From NCBI GenBank assembly GCA_902491395.1, contig CABUHO010000003.1, positions 62,001 through 126,000 of the forward strand: a stretch of 64,000 nucleotides of DNA, in the 5' to 3' direction. The notes beneath the pieces are model-generated. The model was not told the origin of the DNA and made no database searches. It worked only from the letters and a program-made list of their open reading frames with translations. The translations under genes were made by a program, and so were the position numbers. Below, piece by piece: positions 42,994 through 52,080 of the stretch; position 1 is the stretch's first letter, and each line of letters begins with the position of its first letter. The DNA is from an uncultured Collinsella sp. (lineage in GTDB: Bacteria; Actinomycetota; Coriobacteriia; Coriobacteriales; Coriobacteriaceae).

Positions 42994-43863
42994 ATGCAGA
43001 CGGGCATGTATGCGATTAGCGAGATGGCGAGCTTGTTTAACGTTTCGCGCCAAACGCTCATCTATTACGACAAGATCGGTCTGTTTAAGCCCGCCGTGGT
43101 TAACGAAAAGGGCTACCGTTTCTATTCGCCCACGCAGATCCCGCTCATGCGTCTGATCTGCATGCTGCGCGACCTGGGGCTCGAACTCGACGGGATCGAC
43201 CGTCTGACCTCGACGTTCGACATTGGCGAGATGACCGATCACCTGCGCTCACGGGTGCAGGCGCTCGATGAGCAGATCGCCGAGCTCAAAGCCGAGCGCG
43301 CGAGCGTGCAGGAGCGCCTGAGCTTTTACGACGAGGCGGTTTACTGGCGCGAGCGCGAGGGCAGGCCGGAGCTCAAGCAGTTTGAGCGCCGCTACGTGGT
43401 CTTTGAGGAGTTTCCAGGCGATATCGAGCGTGGCCGCTCGATGCTTCACCCCACGCTCATGCGGGCGATTCTGCGCATGCGTACGTTGACGGGCACGCGC
43501 CCCATGCGCGGCTGGGGCGCCATGCTACGTCGCGAGGCACTGCATTCCGACGACCCCATCGCCGGCGCCGGCTCCTTTGCCGTGCTGCCGCGCGGTGCCG
43601 AGGGGCTACTGCCGAGTGATCCCGCCGAGCTGGCAGAGATCGGCATCGAAGTGCTGCCCGAGGGCACGTATCTGTGCATGAGCCGCTGGGGCATGCCATA
43701 CGAGCCCGAGGGCATCCGTGCCATCGTGGCCTGCATGGACAAGCACGCACTCCAGCCCATCGGCAACGCCTACGACTTTTGCTACCTCGATACCACGAGC
43801 TACGACGAGTCCCACCAAGAAGACTTCTGCTGCATCCAGATCCCCGTCGCCCTCCAGATGTGA
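42994..43863 (+). CDS. MerR family regulator with GyrI-like effector domain
   Basis: This 289-aa protein has an N-terminal MerR DNA-binding domain (ISEMASLFNVSRQTLIYYDKIGLFKP), a dimerising coiled coil (about residues 80-125) and a C-terminal GyrI/BmrR-like small-molecule domain. The ATG at 42994 follows GGGAGG. Being next to ubiX and given the MerR-like spacing of the two dyads (37957, 39097), it is the best candidate to control the decarboxylation genes. Its TGA stop is part of an ATGTGACAA repeat motif. Confidence 0.9.
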   Translation: MQTGMYAISEMASLFNVSRQTLIYYDKIGLFKPAVVNEKGYRFYSPTQIPLMRLICMLRDLGLELDGIDRLTSTFDIGEMTDHLRSRVQALDEQIAELKAERASVQERLSFYDEAVYWREREGRPELKQFERRYVVFEEFPGDIERGRSMLHPTLMRAILRMRTLTGTRPMRGWGAMLRREALHSDDPIAGAGSFAVLPRGAEGLLPSDPAELAEIGIEVLPEGTYLCMSRWGMPYEPEGIRAIVACMDKHALQPIGNAYDFCYLDTTSYDESHQEDFCCIQIPVALQM

Positions 43864-43908
43864 CAAGGGGGCTGCTCCTTCGTCGCATTCGTGGTGTGGC
43901 TGCTGCCT

Positions 43909-43976
43909 AAACCGTCACAACATTCGGCGAAAATCTCGAAATCGAGGAAAAGCGTCGAATGTTGTGACGGTTTTCG
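43909..43976 (+). terminator. Terminator, repeat family C copy 2
   Basis: An 18-bp perfect stem (43909-43926 with 43956-43973) is followed by TTTTC. Loop and stem match the copy at 39001-39064. Confidence 0.8.
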
Positions 43977-44059
43977 TGCCCGGCGCGGGTGAGCTTCCGT
44001 GCCATCTGGGGGTATAAGGCTGGCAAGTGTTTATTTGCGAGGCCAAGGGGGCGCCCCGT

Positions 44060-44926
44060 ATGGATATCGATAACTTTGAATGGTGGTATAGCGAGGGCGA
44101 GGCTCCGGACGAGGAGTGGGACGAGCCCGCGCCGCGTGACGTATCGAGCGACGAGGACGAGACCGGCAACGATGCCGTCGAGACGGACGCCGCTTCCGAC
44201 TCCGCCGAGCCCCTAACCTTTGAACAGGCCTGGGCCCAGGCCGAGGCAGACGAGGCCAAGGCCGACGCTACGGCCACGCTCGGCGAGCCAGCCGACATGT
44301 CCATCTCGCCGGCAAAGACCCCGCAACCTCGCCATACCATCGACCCCGACAGCACGGCATCCTTCAGCATTCTCGACGTGCCCTCGCAGGGTGCTCAGGC
44401 GCCCGCGCCCACACGTCGCCCCAATCTGTCTCGCGAGGAAGATGCAGGACGTCGCTCGCCGCTCGGCCCCATCCTTATCGCCTTCATGGCCGGCGTCATC
44501 GCTTGCTCGGCGATCGGAAATGTCTGGAGCCACGTGGAGCAACAGCGCAAAGACGCCGCCAAGGTCGAGATGTCTGTCGAGCAATCGCTCAGCCGTACGC
44601 GCTCGGTGCATGTGGCGGTCGAGGTCAAGGACGGTGCGACATGGGACACCGCCCGCGGAGACAGCCAGATGCTCATCCATATCGTGGGCCGCACACTCAG
44701 GGGGCAGGCGATTGACGAGTATCAATATGTCAACTCCGCTGGTGACGGCATCGAACTCAAGCCCGGCGACTACGAGCTTACGGTCGACGAGCCGCCCGTC
44801 GCCACCGATGGCACGCGCTTCCGCGCCTCAAAGCGCATGGTTCCCGTGAGTTTTAATTCACAGGCGCCCGATACGATCGATAGCACGCCGCAGGGCGGGT
44901 TCGACCTTTACGCAATCGCTCAATAA
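44060..44926 (+). CDS. Single-pass membrane protein with acidic N-terminus, unknown function
   Basis: This 288-aa protein has an N-terminal third that is strongly acidic and low in complexity, a membrane helix at about residues 136-155 (ILIAFMAGVIACSAIGNVW), and a 130-residue outer domain rich in beta-type sequence. I know no family for it. The ATG at 44060 follows AAGGGGG; a GTG eleven codons upstream is the alternative. It is transcribed ahead of the aldose-epimerase-like gene, 79 bases away. Confidence 0.6.
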   Translation: MDIDNFEWWYSEGEAPDEEWDEPAPRDVSSDEDETGNDAVETDAASDSAEPLTFEQAWAQAEADEAKADATATLGEPADMSISPAKTPQPRHTIDPDSTASFSILDVPSQGAQAPAPTRRPNLSREEDAGRRSPLGPILIAFMAGVIACSAIGNVWSHVEQQRKDAAKVEMSVEQSLSRTRSVHVAVEVKDGATWDTARGDSQMLIHIVGRTLRGQAIDEYQYVNSAGDGIELKPGDYELTVDEPPVATDGTRFRASKRMVPVSFNSQAPDTIDSTPQGGFDLYAIAQ

Positions 44927-45005
44927 CTGCGCCTGCCGCTTCTCCTTGCCGCCAAGAGTGGGACAATAGCCCTCGACACTGTTGTTTACTTTTGGAGGAA
45001 GTAGC

Positions 45006-45899
45006 ATGTCCACCGTCACCACCATCAAGCGCGGCGGCCTCACCGCGGCCATCGATTCCATGGGTGCCCAGCTCACGAGCCTTGCCCTCAACGGCAACGA
45101 GTATCTGTGGCAGGGCGACCCGGCCTTTTGGGGCAAGCACGCGCCCATTCTGTTCCCCATCGTGGGATCGCTGCGCAACAACATGGCGACATCTGCGGCC
45201 GGCACCTGCGAGATGCCGCGCCACGGACTCGCTCGTATCGTCGAGCACAAGTTGGTCGAGGTTTCGGAGGACGGCTCCTCGGTAACGTACGAGATCACTG
45301 ACACGCCCGAGTCGCTCAAGGCGTTCCCGTTCCACTTTAAGCTCAACATGACCTATGCCCTGACTGGTGACGCCACCCTCACGCAGACCTTCGCCGTCAC
45401 CAACACCGGCGACGTGGACCTGCCGTTCTCGGTGGGCGGCCACCCCGCATTTAACGTGCCCGTCCCCGGTGCTGAGGACGAGGCATTCGAGGATTACGAG
45501 CTGGCGTTTGCCGAGGCTTGGACTAACGAGGCCCCCATCATCACGCCCGACGGTCTTATGACGTTCGAGGGTAGCTACAAGGCTCCCGATAACTCGGACG
45601 TGCTGCCCATCACGCACCGCAGCTTCGATAACGACGCTATCATGTTCACCGATGCTCCGGGCTCCACGCTCACGCTGCGCGGTCGCAAGTCGGGCCACGG
45701 CGTCAAGATCGACTTTGAGGGCTTTAAGTACATCGGCGTGTGGTCTGCCGCCAACGACGCCCCGTTTGTGGCACTCGAGCCCTGGACTGGTCACACCACC
45801 ATGGACACCGAGGACGACGTCTTTGAGCACAAGGTCAACACCATTGCGCTGGCGCCGGGCGCTACCGACACCCGTTCCTTTAGCGTCACCCTGTTCTAG
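45006..45899 (+). CDS. Aldose 1-epimerase family protein (LacX-like)
   Basis: This 297-aa protein of the galactose-mutarotase fold has PFHFKLNMTYAL, the VGGHPAFNVP segment with a likely catalytic His, and VALEPWTGHT near the end, as in LacX/YihR-type epimerases. The role is interconversion of sugar anomers or a sugar-phosphate relative; the true substrate is unknown. GGAGGA precedes the ATG. Confidence 0.87.
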   Translation: MSTVTTIKRGGLTAAIDSMGAQLTSLALNGNEYLWQGDPAFWGKHAPILFPIVGSLRNNMATSAAGTCEMPRHGLARIVEHKLVEVSEDGSSVTYEITDTPESLKAFPFHFKLNMTYALTGDATLTQTFAVTNTGDVDLPFSVGGHPAFNVPVPGAEDEAFEDYELAFAEAWTNEAPIITPDGLMTFEGSYKAPDNSDVLPITHRSFDNDAIMFTDAPGSTLTLRGRKSGHGVKIDFEGFKYIGVWSAANDAPFVALEPWTGHTTMDTEDDVFEHKVNTIALAPGATDTRSFSVTLF

Positions 45900-46052
45900 A
45901 TGTGACAGCTAGCCTCCCCGCCATCCCCAGCAGGGAGGCTTTTTGGTAGGTAGTCGTTGGGGACGTTCGTTAAACTTTTGCGTACGCCCCATCGGTTCCG
46001 CCGCTGCGCTATCCTGTTCTGTTGTCAGCAAAGCAAAACAGGAAGGCATCAG

Positions 46053-46979
46053 ATGCAACCTCGACTACAGCGCGACGCGCATCCACAGCCGGTATGCAGC
46101 CGTCGCATCTTTTTGGGTAGTGCTCTCGCTGCGAGCGCTTCTGTCGTCGCCGGCGCACTTGCCGGTTGCCAGCGCCCCTCCACGCTGGAAGTAGTTCAGC
46201 CCACGACGGGCGGCGGTCGCGACGACCTGTCCGATTCCGTTATCGGCAAGGACAAGATCCGCATCGGCATGGAGGCGGCCTACGCCCCGTACAACTGGCA
46301 GGTTTCCGAGGCCAGCGAGTTCACGATCCCCATCGACAACGTGCAGGGCGCCTATGCCGATGGCTACGACGTGCAGATCGCCAAGATCGTCTGCAAGGCC
46401 CTCGGCGGCGAGCCCGTCGCCGTCAAGCAGAGCTTCTCGGGCCTTATCGACTCGCTCAACAACGGCCAGATCGACCTCATCATCGCCGGCATGAGCGCCA
46501 CGCCCGAGCGCGAGGAGTCCGTCGGCTTTTCCGATCCGTACTTTATCGGCTACTTTGGCCTATTCGTAAAAGAGGGCTCGCCCTACCAAAACGCGACCAA
46601 GCTCAGCGACTTTAGCGGCGCCACGGTGCTCGGCCAAAAGGACACGATGCTCGACACCGTCATTGACGAGATCCCGGGCGTCGTCCACAAAAATCCGGTC
46701 GATTCGGTACCCACGGTGTTCTCGAACCTGCTGCAGGGCACTTGTGACGCTGTGACCTACAACACCGAGAACGAGAAGGGCTATATGGCCCAAAACCCGG
46801 GCATCGTGCCCATTCGCTTTGCGGAGGGCGAGGGCTTTAAGCAGGAGGTTACGGCAAACGTCGGCTGCCGCAAGGGCTCGGACAAGCTGCTCAAACTTAT
46901 CGATAAGACGCTCAAGGGCATCAGCCAGGAGGAGCGCGACCAGATGTGGGACGCGTGCCTCGACCGTCAGCCGGCATAG
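46053..46979 (+). CDS. Amino acid ABC transporter substrate-binding lipoprotein
   Basis: This 308-aa periplasmic-type binding protein of the polar amino-acid class (SBP family 3) is anchored by a lipobox, LAGC. The signal peptide has twin Arg (SRRIFLGSALAAS), suggesting Tat export before lipidation. Binding-domain landmarks are IRIGMEAAYAPYNW and DLIIAGMSATPEREESVGFSDPY. The ATG at 46053 follows AGGAAGG. Permease and ATPase genes follow directly. Confidence 0.9.
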   Translation: MQPRLQRDAHPQPVCSRRIFLGSALAASASVVAGALAGCQRPSTLEVVQPTTGGGRDDLSDSVIGKDKIRIGMEAAYAPYNWQVSEASEFTIPIDNVQGAYADGYDVQIAKIVCKALGGEPVAVKQSFSGLIDSLNNGQIDLIIAGMSATPEREESVGFSDPYFIGYFGLFVKEGSPYQNATKLSDFSGATVLGQKDTMLDTVIDEIPGVVHKNPVDSVPTVFSNLLQGTCDAVTYNTENEKGYMAQNPGIVPIRFAEGEGFKQEVTANVGCRKGSDKLLKLIDKTLKGISQEERDQMWDACLDRQPA

Positions 46980-46988
46980 GGAGGCAGC

Positions 46989-48137
46989 ATGAAAACAGTC
47001 AATCGTCTGGCCTCCTTTATCAAGGCCGACCATCGTTATGTGTACCTGGGCACGAGCGTTATCGCGGCGCTCGGCCTGGCGTTTAGCCAGCGCAACCCCA
47101 CGCCGCTGAGCTTCCTGGCTCCCACGGGCGTGTTCCAAGATTGCCTTTGGGCGATTCTTTGGGCCTGGCTCGTCGTGTCGGCGGCGGCGCTGGTCACCAA
47201 GCTCATGCACTGGAGCGACTATCGCGAAAAGTCGCCGTTCGCCTCCGAGCGTTGCCGCCGTGGCGCACGCCTGGGCAGCTACGTCGTGGTCGCCATCGCG
47301 GCGATCTTTTTCGTGGACCGCTGCGTCATGTCGTTTATCGATCTGGTGCAGGTGAGCATTGTCTCGGATTCCAACCCCAGCGACTTTTTGTCGAGCCTGG
47401 TCTACATGACCTACAAGAGCGGCGACTTCTTTATCCGCGGTATCGAGATCACCATCGCGCTTGCCACCTTCGGCACGGTCATCGCATTCTTCCTGGCACT
47501 GCTCTTTGTGTTCCTGCGTATTCAGACGTTCGACCGCGTGGATAACGACCTGGTGCGTTTCTTTAAGAGTATCGGCCGCGGCTTTGCGACCGTCTACTCC
47601 ACCATCGTGCGCGGCACGCCCATGATGGTCCAGGGTCTGCTCATCTATTACGCGGGCTTCACCGTTTTGCGCGGCATGGGCTTCGAGACCGCCCAGGCCA
47701 ACCAGATCTGGAGCACCTTTACCGCTGGCCTCGTCACCATCTCGCTCAACTCCACCGCCTACATGATGGAGGTCCTGCGCGGCGGCATCGAGTCCATCGA
47801 TCCCGGCCAGGCCGAGGCAGCACGCTCGCTGGGCCTGTCGCAGTGGCAGGCTATGCGCAAGGTCGTGTTCCCCCAGGGCATTAAAAACGCGATTCCGGCG
47901 CTCACCAACGAGCTCATCATCAACATCAAGGATTCGTCGGTGCTCTCGGTCATCGGCGTGTTCGACCTTATGTACGCTACTACCACGGTCGCCGGCGTGT
48001 ACTACCGCCAGATGGAGGTCTACTGCGTGGCGCTCGTGGTCTACCTGATCCTGACGCTCGTGGCGAGCCGCCTGCTCGAGGCCTTTGGCAAAAAGCTCGG
48101 CGCCGAGGCCCCGGCAACGCTGCCCAGCTCCAACTAG
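46989..48137 (+). CDS. Amino acid ABC transporter permease
   Basis: This 382-aa membrane protein carries a HisM-type permease domain in the C-terminal 230 residues (STIVRGTPMMVQGLLIYY; EAARSLGLSQWQAMRKVVFPQ, the EAA loop that docks the ATPase). The N-terminal 130 residues add extra helices not found in minimal permeases. It starts 9 bases after the binding-protein stop. Confidence 0.92.
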   Translation: MKTVNRLASFIKADHRYVYLGTSVIAALGLAFSQRNPTPLSFLAPTGVFQDCLWAILWAWLVVSAAALVTKLMHWSDYREKSPFASERCRRGARLGSYVVVAIAAIFFVDRCVMSFIDLVQVSIVSDSNPSDFLSSLVYMTYKSGDFFIRGIEITIALATFGTVIAFFLALLFVFLRIQTFDRVDNDLVRFFKSIGRGFATVYSTIVRGTPMMVQGLLIYYAGFTVLRGMGFETAQANQIWSTFTAGLVTISLNSTAYMMEVLRGGIESIDPGQAEAARSLGLSQWQAMRKVVFPQGIKNAIPALTNELIINIKDSSVLSVIGVFDLMYATTTVAGVYYRQMEVYCVALVVYLILTLVASRLLEAFGKKLGAEAPATLPSSN

Positions 48138-48159
48138 GCTCAAGACGAGGAGAATCATC

Positions 48160-48945
48160 ATGGCAGATATCGCCACTACCGGCACTGCGGCCGCCGCACA
48201 GACCAATGAGCCGCTTATCCGCGTCGAGGGCCTGCGCAAGAGCTTCGGCTCGCTCGAGGTGCTCAAGGGCATCGACCTCGCTGTCAATCCCGGTGAGGTC
48301 GTCACCATCATCGGCGCCTCGGGTTCGGGCAAGTCGACCTTCCTGCGCTGCCTCAACCTGCTCGAGACCCCGGACGCGGGCCACATCTGGTTCCACGGCC
48401 AGGACCTCACGGCCGAGCGCTGCAACATCAACAAGCTGCGCGAGGACATCGGCATGGTGTTCCAGGGCTTCAACCTCTTCAACAACATGGATGTGCTCGA
48501 CAACTGTACGCTCGCGCCCGTCACGCTCAAAAAGATGAGCAAGGCCGAGGCCGAAAAGGTCGCGCTGGAGCATCTGACGAGCGTGGGACTCGAGAAGTTC
48601 GCGCACGCCGCCGTTGGTCGCCTGTCCGGCGGCCAAAAGCAGCGCGTGGCCATCGCTCGTGCCCTATGTATGAATCCGCAGATCATGCTGTTCGACGAGC
48701 CGACCTCCGCGCTCGACCCCGAGATCGTGGGCGAGGTGCTCGAGGTCATGCGCAAGCTCGCCGCCGACGGCATGACCATGGTCGTCGTCACGCACGAGAT
48801 GGCCTTTGCCCGCACGGTGTCCGACCGCGTGGTCTTTATGGACAAGGGCGTGGTGCTCGAGGACGCCGCGCCGGCCGAGCTCTTCGGCAACCCCAAGCAC
48901 CAGCGCACCCGCGAGTTCCTCTCGCGTTATCTCGAGGACAAATAA
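48160..48945 (+). CDS. Amino acid ABC transporter ATP-binding protein
   Basis: This 261-aa ATPase of the GlnQ/HisP class has Walker A GASGSGKST, signature LSGGQKQR, Walker B LFDEPTSALD and switch His in VTHEM. It powers the neighbouring permease. The ATG at 48160 follows GAGGAG. A GC-rich hairpin (48970-48992) follows the gene. Confidence 0.95.
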   Translation: MADIATTGTAAAAQTNEPLIRVEGLRKSFGSLEVLKGIDLAVNPGEVVTIIGASGSGKSTFLRCLNLLETPDAGHIWFHGQDLTAERCNINKLREDIGMVFQGFNLFNNMDVLDNCTLAPVTLKKMSKAEAEKVALEHLTSVGLEKFAHAAVGRLSGGQKQRVAIARALCMNPQIMLFDEPTSALDPEIVGEVLEVMRKLAADGMTMVVVTHEMAFARTVSDRVVFMDKGVVLEDAAPAELFGNPKHQRTREFLSRYLEDK

Positions 48946-49017
48946 CCGACCGCAAACGCTTATGTGGCAGGGCCGCTCCGGTGGGGCGGCCCTCGTCATC
49001 ACAATCGAAAGGATGTC

Positions 49018-50445
49018 ATGGCCGAGGTTTGGCGCTTCTTTGCGCATGAGGATGATTTTGCCGATTTGGACAAGGCCGGCGCATGCGAGCGCCTGGGTCG
49101 CGTGCTGTCGTTTCCGACCATTTCGAGTATGGATGCCGAGGCGGTGGACTGGCAGCCGTTCGACGACCTGCGCGCGTATATGCAGCGGGCCTGGCCGCAT
49201 GTATTTGCGACGGGTAAGGTCGAGCTTGTCGGCCATTCGCTGCTGGTGACGCTTGGCGGTTCCGACCCTACTCTCAAGCCCGTTATGCTCATGGGCCACA
49301 TGGACGTGGTCCCCGTGGTGCCCGGCACCGAGGCTGACTGGACGCATGCCCCCTTTAGCGGACAGGTGGACGACGCTTACATTTGGGGCCGCGGCGCGAT
49401 CGACATGAAGGACCAGGTCGCAGGCATTCTCGAGGCGGTTGAGTATGCGTTGGTGCACGGCTGGGAGCACGAGCGCACCCTGCTGCTGGCTTTTGGCCAG
49501 GACGAGGAAACCACGCAGTACGGCGCGGGGGCGATCGGTCGCGTGCTCGAGGAGCGCGGTATTGAACTTGAATACCTGATCGACGAGGGTGACTACCGTA
49601 TTGTTTCGGCTGCCGAGTACGGCGCGGGCGAGGGCTGGCTTATGCATGCCGACCTTGCCGAGAAGGGCTACGCCGATATCGTGTTGAGTACGCGTAGCGA
49701 GGGCGGGCATTCGTCCAACCCCTACGGCGGCACGTCGCTCGAGGTGCTCAGCCGTGCCATCGCCGCAATCTGCGATATCGAGTGGCCGACGCGCGTGACC
49801 GATCTGCTTGCCGCGCAGCTTGTCGAGCTGGGGCTCTACACGGCGGATGAGATTGCCGCCAACGGGGGCGCCATTGTCCGCGATTGCCTCGCCAGCAAGA
49901 AGCTCTATCCGCTCGTGACCACCACCTGTGCACCGACCCAAATCGAGGGCGGTAGCACCGGTGCTAACGTGATGCCGCAGGATATGTGGGCCAACATTAA
50001 CTTCCGCATGCTCGAGGGCACGAGCGTGGCCGACGTTGTGGCGCGCTGCCGTGAGGCGGTTGCCGGGGCGGACCTTGCCGGTCGTGTCGAAGTGGAGCTG
50101 GGCCCCGGCAGCTCCGAACCCTCGCCGTCCCCGCGCATCGGTGGTCCCGGCCTCGAGGCGGTTCGCTCCATCGCCGCCCGCTATTTCCGCGATCCTTTGG
50201 GGACGGAGGAAAACGGATCATCGGCGGCGGGCGGGGTTCCTGTCAGCATCGTCCCCTCAACCGTGATTGGCGCCACCGATGCTGCCAACTACCAGCGCAT
50301 TTGCCCCGAATGCATTCGCTTCTCGGCCTTTGTGGTCGACGATGACGAGTGCGACCGCGGCGTCCACGGCACCAACGAGCGCATCGCCCGCCGCGCCTAC
50401 CTCCAGGGTGTTCGCTTCCTCATCGCCCTGCTTCAAACGCTCTAG
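49018..50445 (+). CDS. M20 family metallopeptidase
   Basis: This 475-aa zinc-dependent peptidase/deacylase of the M20 family has metal ligands in MGHMDVVPV, GRGAIDMKD and GQDEETTQYGAG, and the His of SEGGHSSNP. It resembles the carboxypeptidase S/PM20D1-like branch, which handles dipeptides or N-acyl amino acids. It follows an amino-acid importer, so peptide or acyl-amino-acid use is plausible. The ATG follows AAAGGAT. Confidence 0.88.
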   Translation: MAEVWRFFAHEDDFADLDKAGACERLGRVLSFPTISSMDAEAVDWQPFDDLRAYMQRAWPHVFATGKVELVGHSLLVTLGGSDPTLKPVMLMGHMDVVPVVPGTEADWTHAPFSGQVDDAYIWGRGAIDMKDQVAGILEAVEYALVHGWEHERTLLLAFGQDEETTQYGAGAIGRVLEERGIELEYLIDEGDYRIVSAAEYGAGEGWLMHADLAEKGYADIVLSTRSEGGHSSNPYGGTSLEVLSRAIAAICDIEWPTRVTDLLAAQLVELGLYTADEIAANGGAIVRDCLASKKLYPLVTTTCAPTQIEGGSTGANVMPQDMWANINFRMLEGTSVADVVARCREAVAGADLAGRVEVELGPGSSEPSPSPRIGGPGLEAVRSIAARYFRDPLGTEENGSSAAGGVPVSIVPSTVIGATDAANYQRICPECIRFSAFVVDDDECDRGVHGTNERIARRAYLQGVRFLIALLQTL

Positions 50446-50472
50446 AATGTGACAAAGCGACGCTCCCTTTGT

Positions 50473-50528
50473 TAGCCGTTGGGGACGTTCTTAAACGACT
50501 AGCCGTTAAGGAACGTCCCCAACGGCTA
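50473..50528. repeat. 18-bp perfect palindrome (family D)
   Basis: TAGCCGTTGGGGACGTTC (50473-50490) pairs exactly with 50511-50528. A single arm of the same sequence, GTTGGGGACGTTC, occurs at about 45956. The 291-base gap before prfA holds this and the prfA leader; no gene is seen. Confidence 0.8.
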
Positions 50529-50736
50529 CGTCCACTCATTCCGTGCGGGTTATATGCAGGTTTGCCTGCGCACGCTATCATGTATGGGTTAGACCGCAAC
50601 TATGTACCCCGTACGCGAAGGGATGCGCATGTATCTGAAGATCGACATGTTCTAGCTGGACTTACCCCCGCAGTGGCGCCGTGCGCCCCATCAATTCTGC
50701 CGATTTTCACCTTCACGCATATAAAGGAGTCCCGTC

Positions 50737-51804
50737 ATGCGCGACAAGCTCGAAAAGATCATCAAGGCCTACGAGGAGCTCGAGAAGAAGCTTTCCGACC
50801 CGGCCGTCGCCTCCGATATCAAGGAGTTCACGCGTCTCAACAAGGAGTACGCGCACCAGTCCGACCTCATCGCCGCCTCGCGCGAGTACATCGGCGCGCT
50901 TGATGACATCGAGGCTGCCAAGGAAATGCTCCACGATACTACCGATGCCGATGAGAAGGAGATGCTCCAGATGGACATCTCCGAAAACGAGGCCAAGCTT
51001 CCCCAGCTCGAGGAAGACATTAAGTACATGCTCATCCCGAGCGACCCCAACGACGACAAGAACACCATCGTCGAGATTCGCTCCGCCGCCGGTGGCGACG
51101 AGGCGGCCATCTTTGCCGGCGATCTGTACAAGATGTATCAGCGCTTCTGCGAGTCGCGCGGCTGGAAGACCACCGTGCTCGACTCCAGCCCCAGCGAGGC
51201 CGGCGGCTTTAAGTCTATCGAGTTCAAGGTCGAGGGCGACCGCGTCTACTCCGTCATGAAGTTCGAGTCCGGCGTGCACCGCGTCCAGCGCGTTCCCAAG
51301 ACCGAGTCCCAGGGCCGTATCCAGACCTCCACGGCGACCGTCGCCGTACTTCCCGAGGCCGAGGAAATCGACGTTCAGATCAACCAGTCCGACCTGCGCA
51401 TCGACACCTACTGTGCCTCCGGCCCTGGCGGTCAGTGCGTTAACACCACCTACTCCGCCGTGCGCATCACCCACCTGCCCACCAACACCGTGGTGCAGTC
51501 GCAGGAGCAGCGCTCCCAGATTCAGAACCGCGAGGTCTGCATGCAGATGCTGCGCGCCCGTCTGTACGAGATGGAGCTCGAGAAGCAGCAGGCTGAGCTC
51601 GGTGCCGAGCGCCAGAGCCAGATCGGCCACGGCAACCGTTCCGAGAAGATTCGTACCTACAACCAGCCCCAGGACCGCGTGACCGATCACCGCATCGGTT
51701 TCAACTCCACCTACAACGGCGTCCTCCTGGGCGACCAGCTCGGCACCGTCATCGAGGCACTCGCCGCCGCCGAGCGAGCCGAGAAGCTGGCACAGGCAGT
51801 TTAA
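50737..51804 (+). CDS. prfA: Peptide chain release factor 1
   Basis: This 355-aa class I release factor acts at UAA and UAG stop codons. The catalytic GGQ is in SGPGGQCVNTT, and a long coiled N-terminal domain precedes it. AAAGGAG precedes the ATG. In most Gram-positive genomes prfA is followed by prmC, which methylates this GGQ; here prmC follows after an unusual 589-base gap. Confidence 0.96.
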   Translation: MRDKLEKIIKAYEELEKKLSDPAVASDIKEFTRLNKEYAHQSDLIAASREYIGALDDIEAAKEMLHDTTDADEKEMLQMDISENEAKLPQLEEDIKYMLIPSDPNDDKNTIVEIRSAAGGDEAAIFAGDLYKMYQRFCESRGWKTTVLDSSPSEAGGFKSIEFKVEGDRVYSVMKFESGVHRVQRVPKTESQGRIQTSTATVAVLPEAEEIDVQINQSDLRIDTYCASGPGGQCVNTTYSAVRITHLPTNTVVQSQEQRSQIQNREVCMQMLRARLYEMELEKQQAELGAERQSQIGHGNRSEKIRTYNQPQDRVTDHRIGFNSTYNGVLLGDQLGTVIEALAAAERAEKLAQAV

Positions 51805-51806
51805 GT

Positions 51807-51944
51807 TCCGCCGTTCTACCGAACGGCGGACCGGTTGACGCTGCGCGCCGCCCAGGGCGACAATTTGTCATTCAAAAGGCAAGGCATGACCAGAAGGTCT
51901 ATGCCCTGCCTTTTTCATACCAACTTGTTCGCCCTGGGCGGCGC
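51807..51944. repeat. Repeat family E, full copy with terminator
   Basis: TCCGCCGTTC-TACC-GAACGGCGGA (51807-51830) is followed by a 16-bp perfect palindrome (51845-51860 with 51929-51944) that encloses an AAAGGCA/TGCCTTTTT hairpin (51875-51915). It probably ends prfA transcription. A truncated relative is at 34412. Confidence 0.75.
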
Positions 51945-52080
51945 TCGCTGACATTGCCAAAACATCGGCGTTTCCTTGGTTGTCAAATGATCCGTAGGGA
52001 GTCATTGGTGACATTGCCTTGATATTTTATTCAGTCGGCTGTGATGGCATTTGAGCTGCTTACCTGCTTAAGGCAATTGA

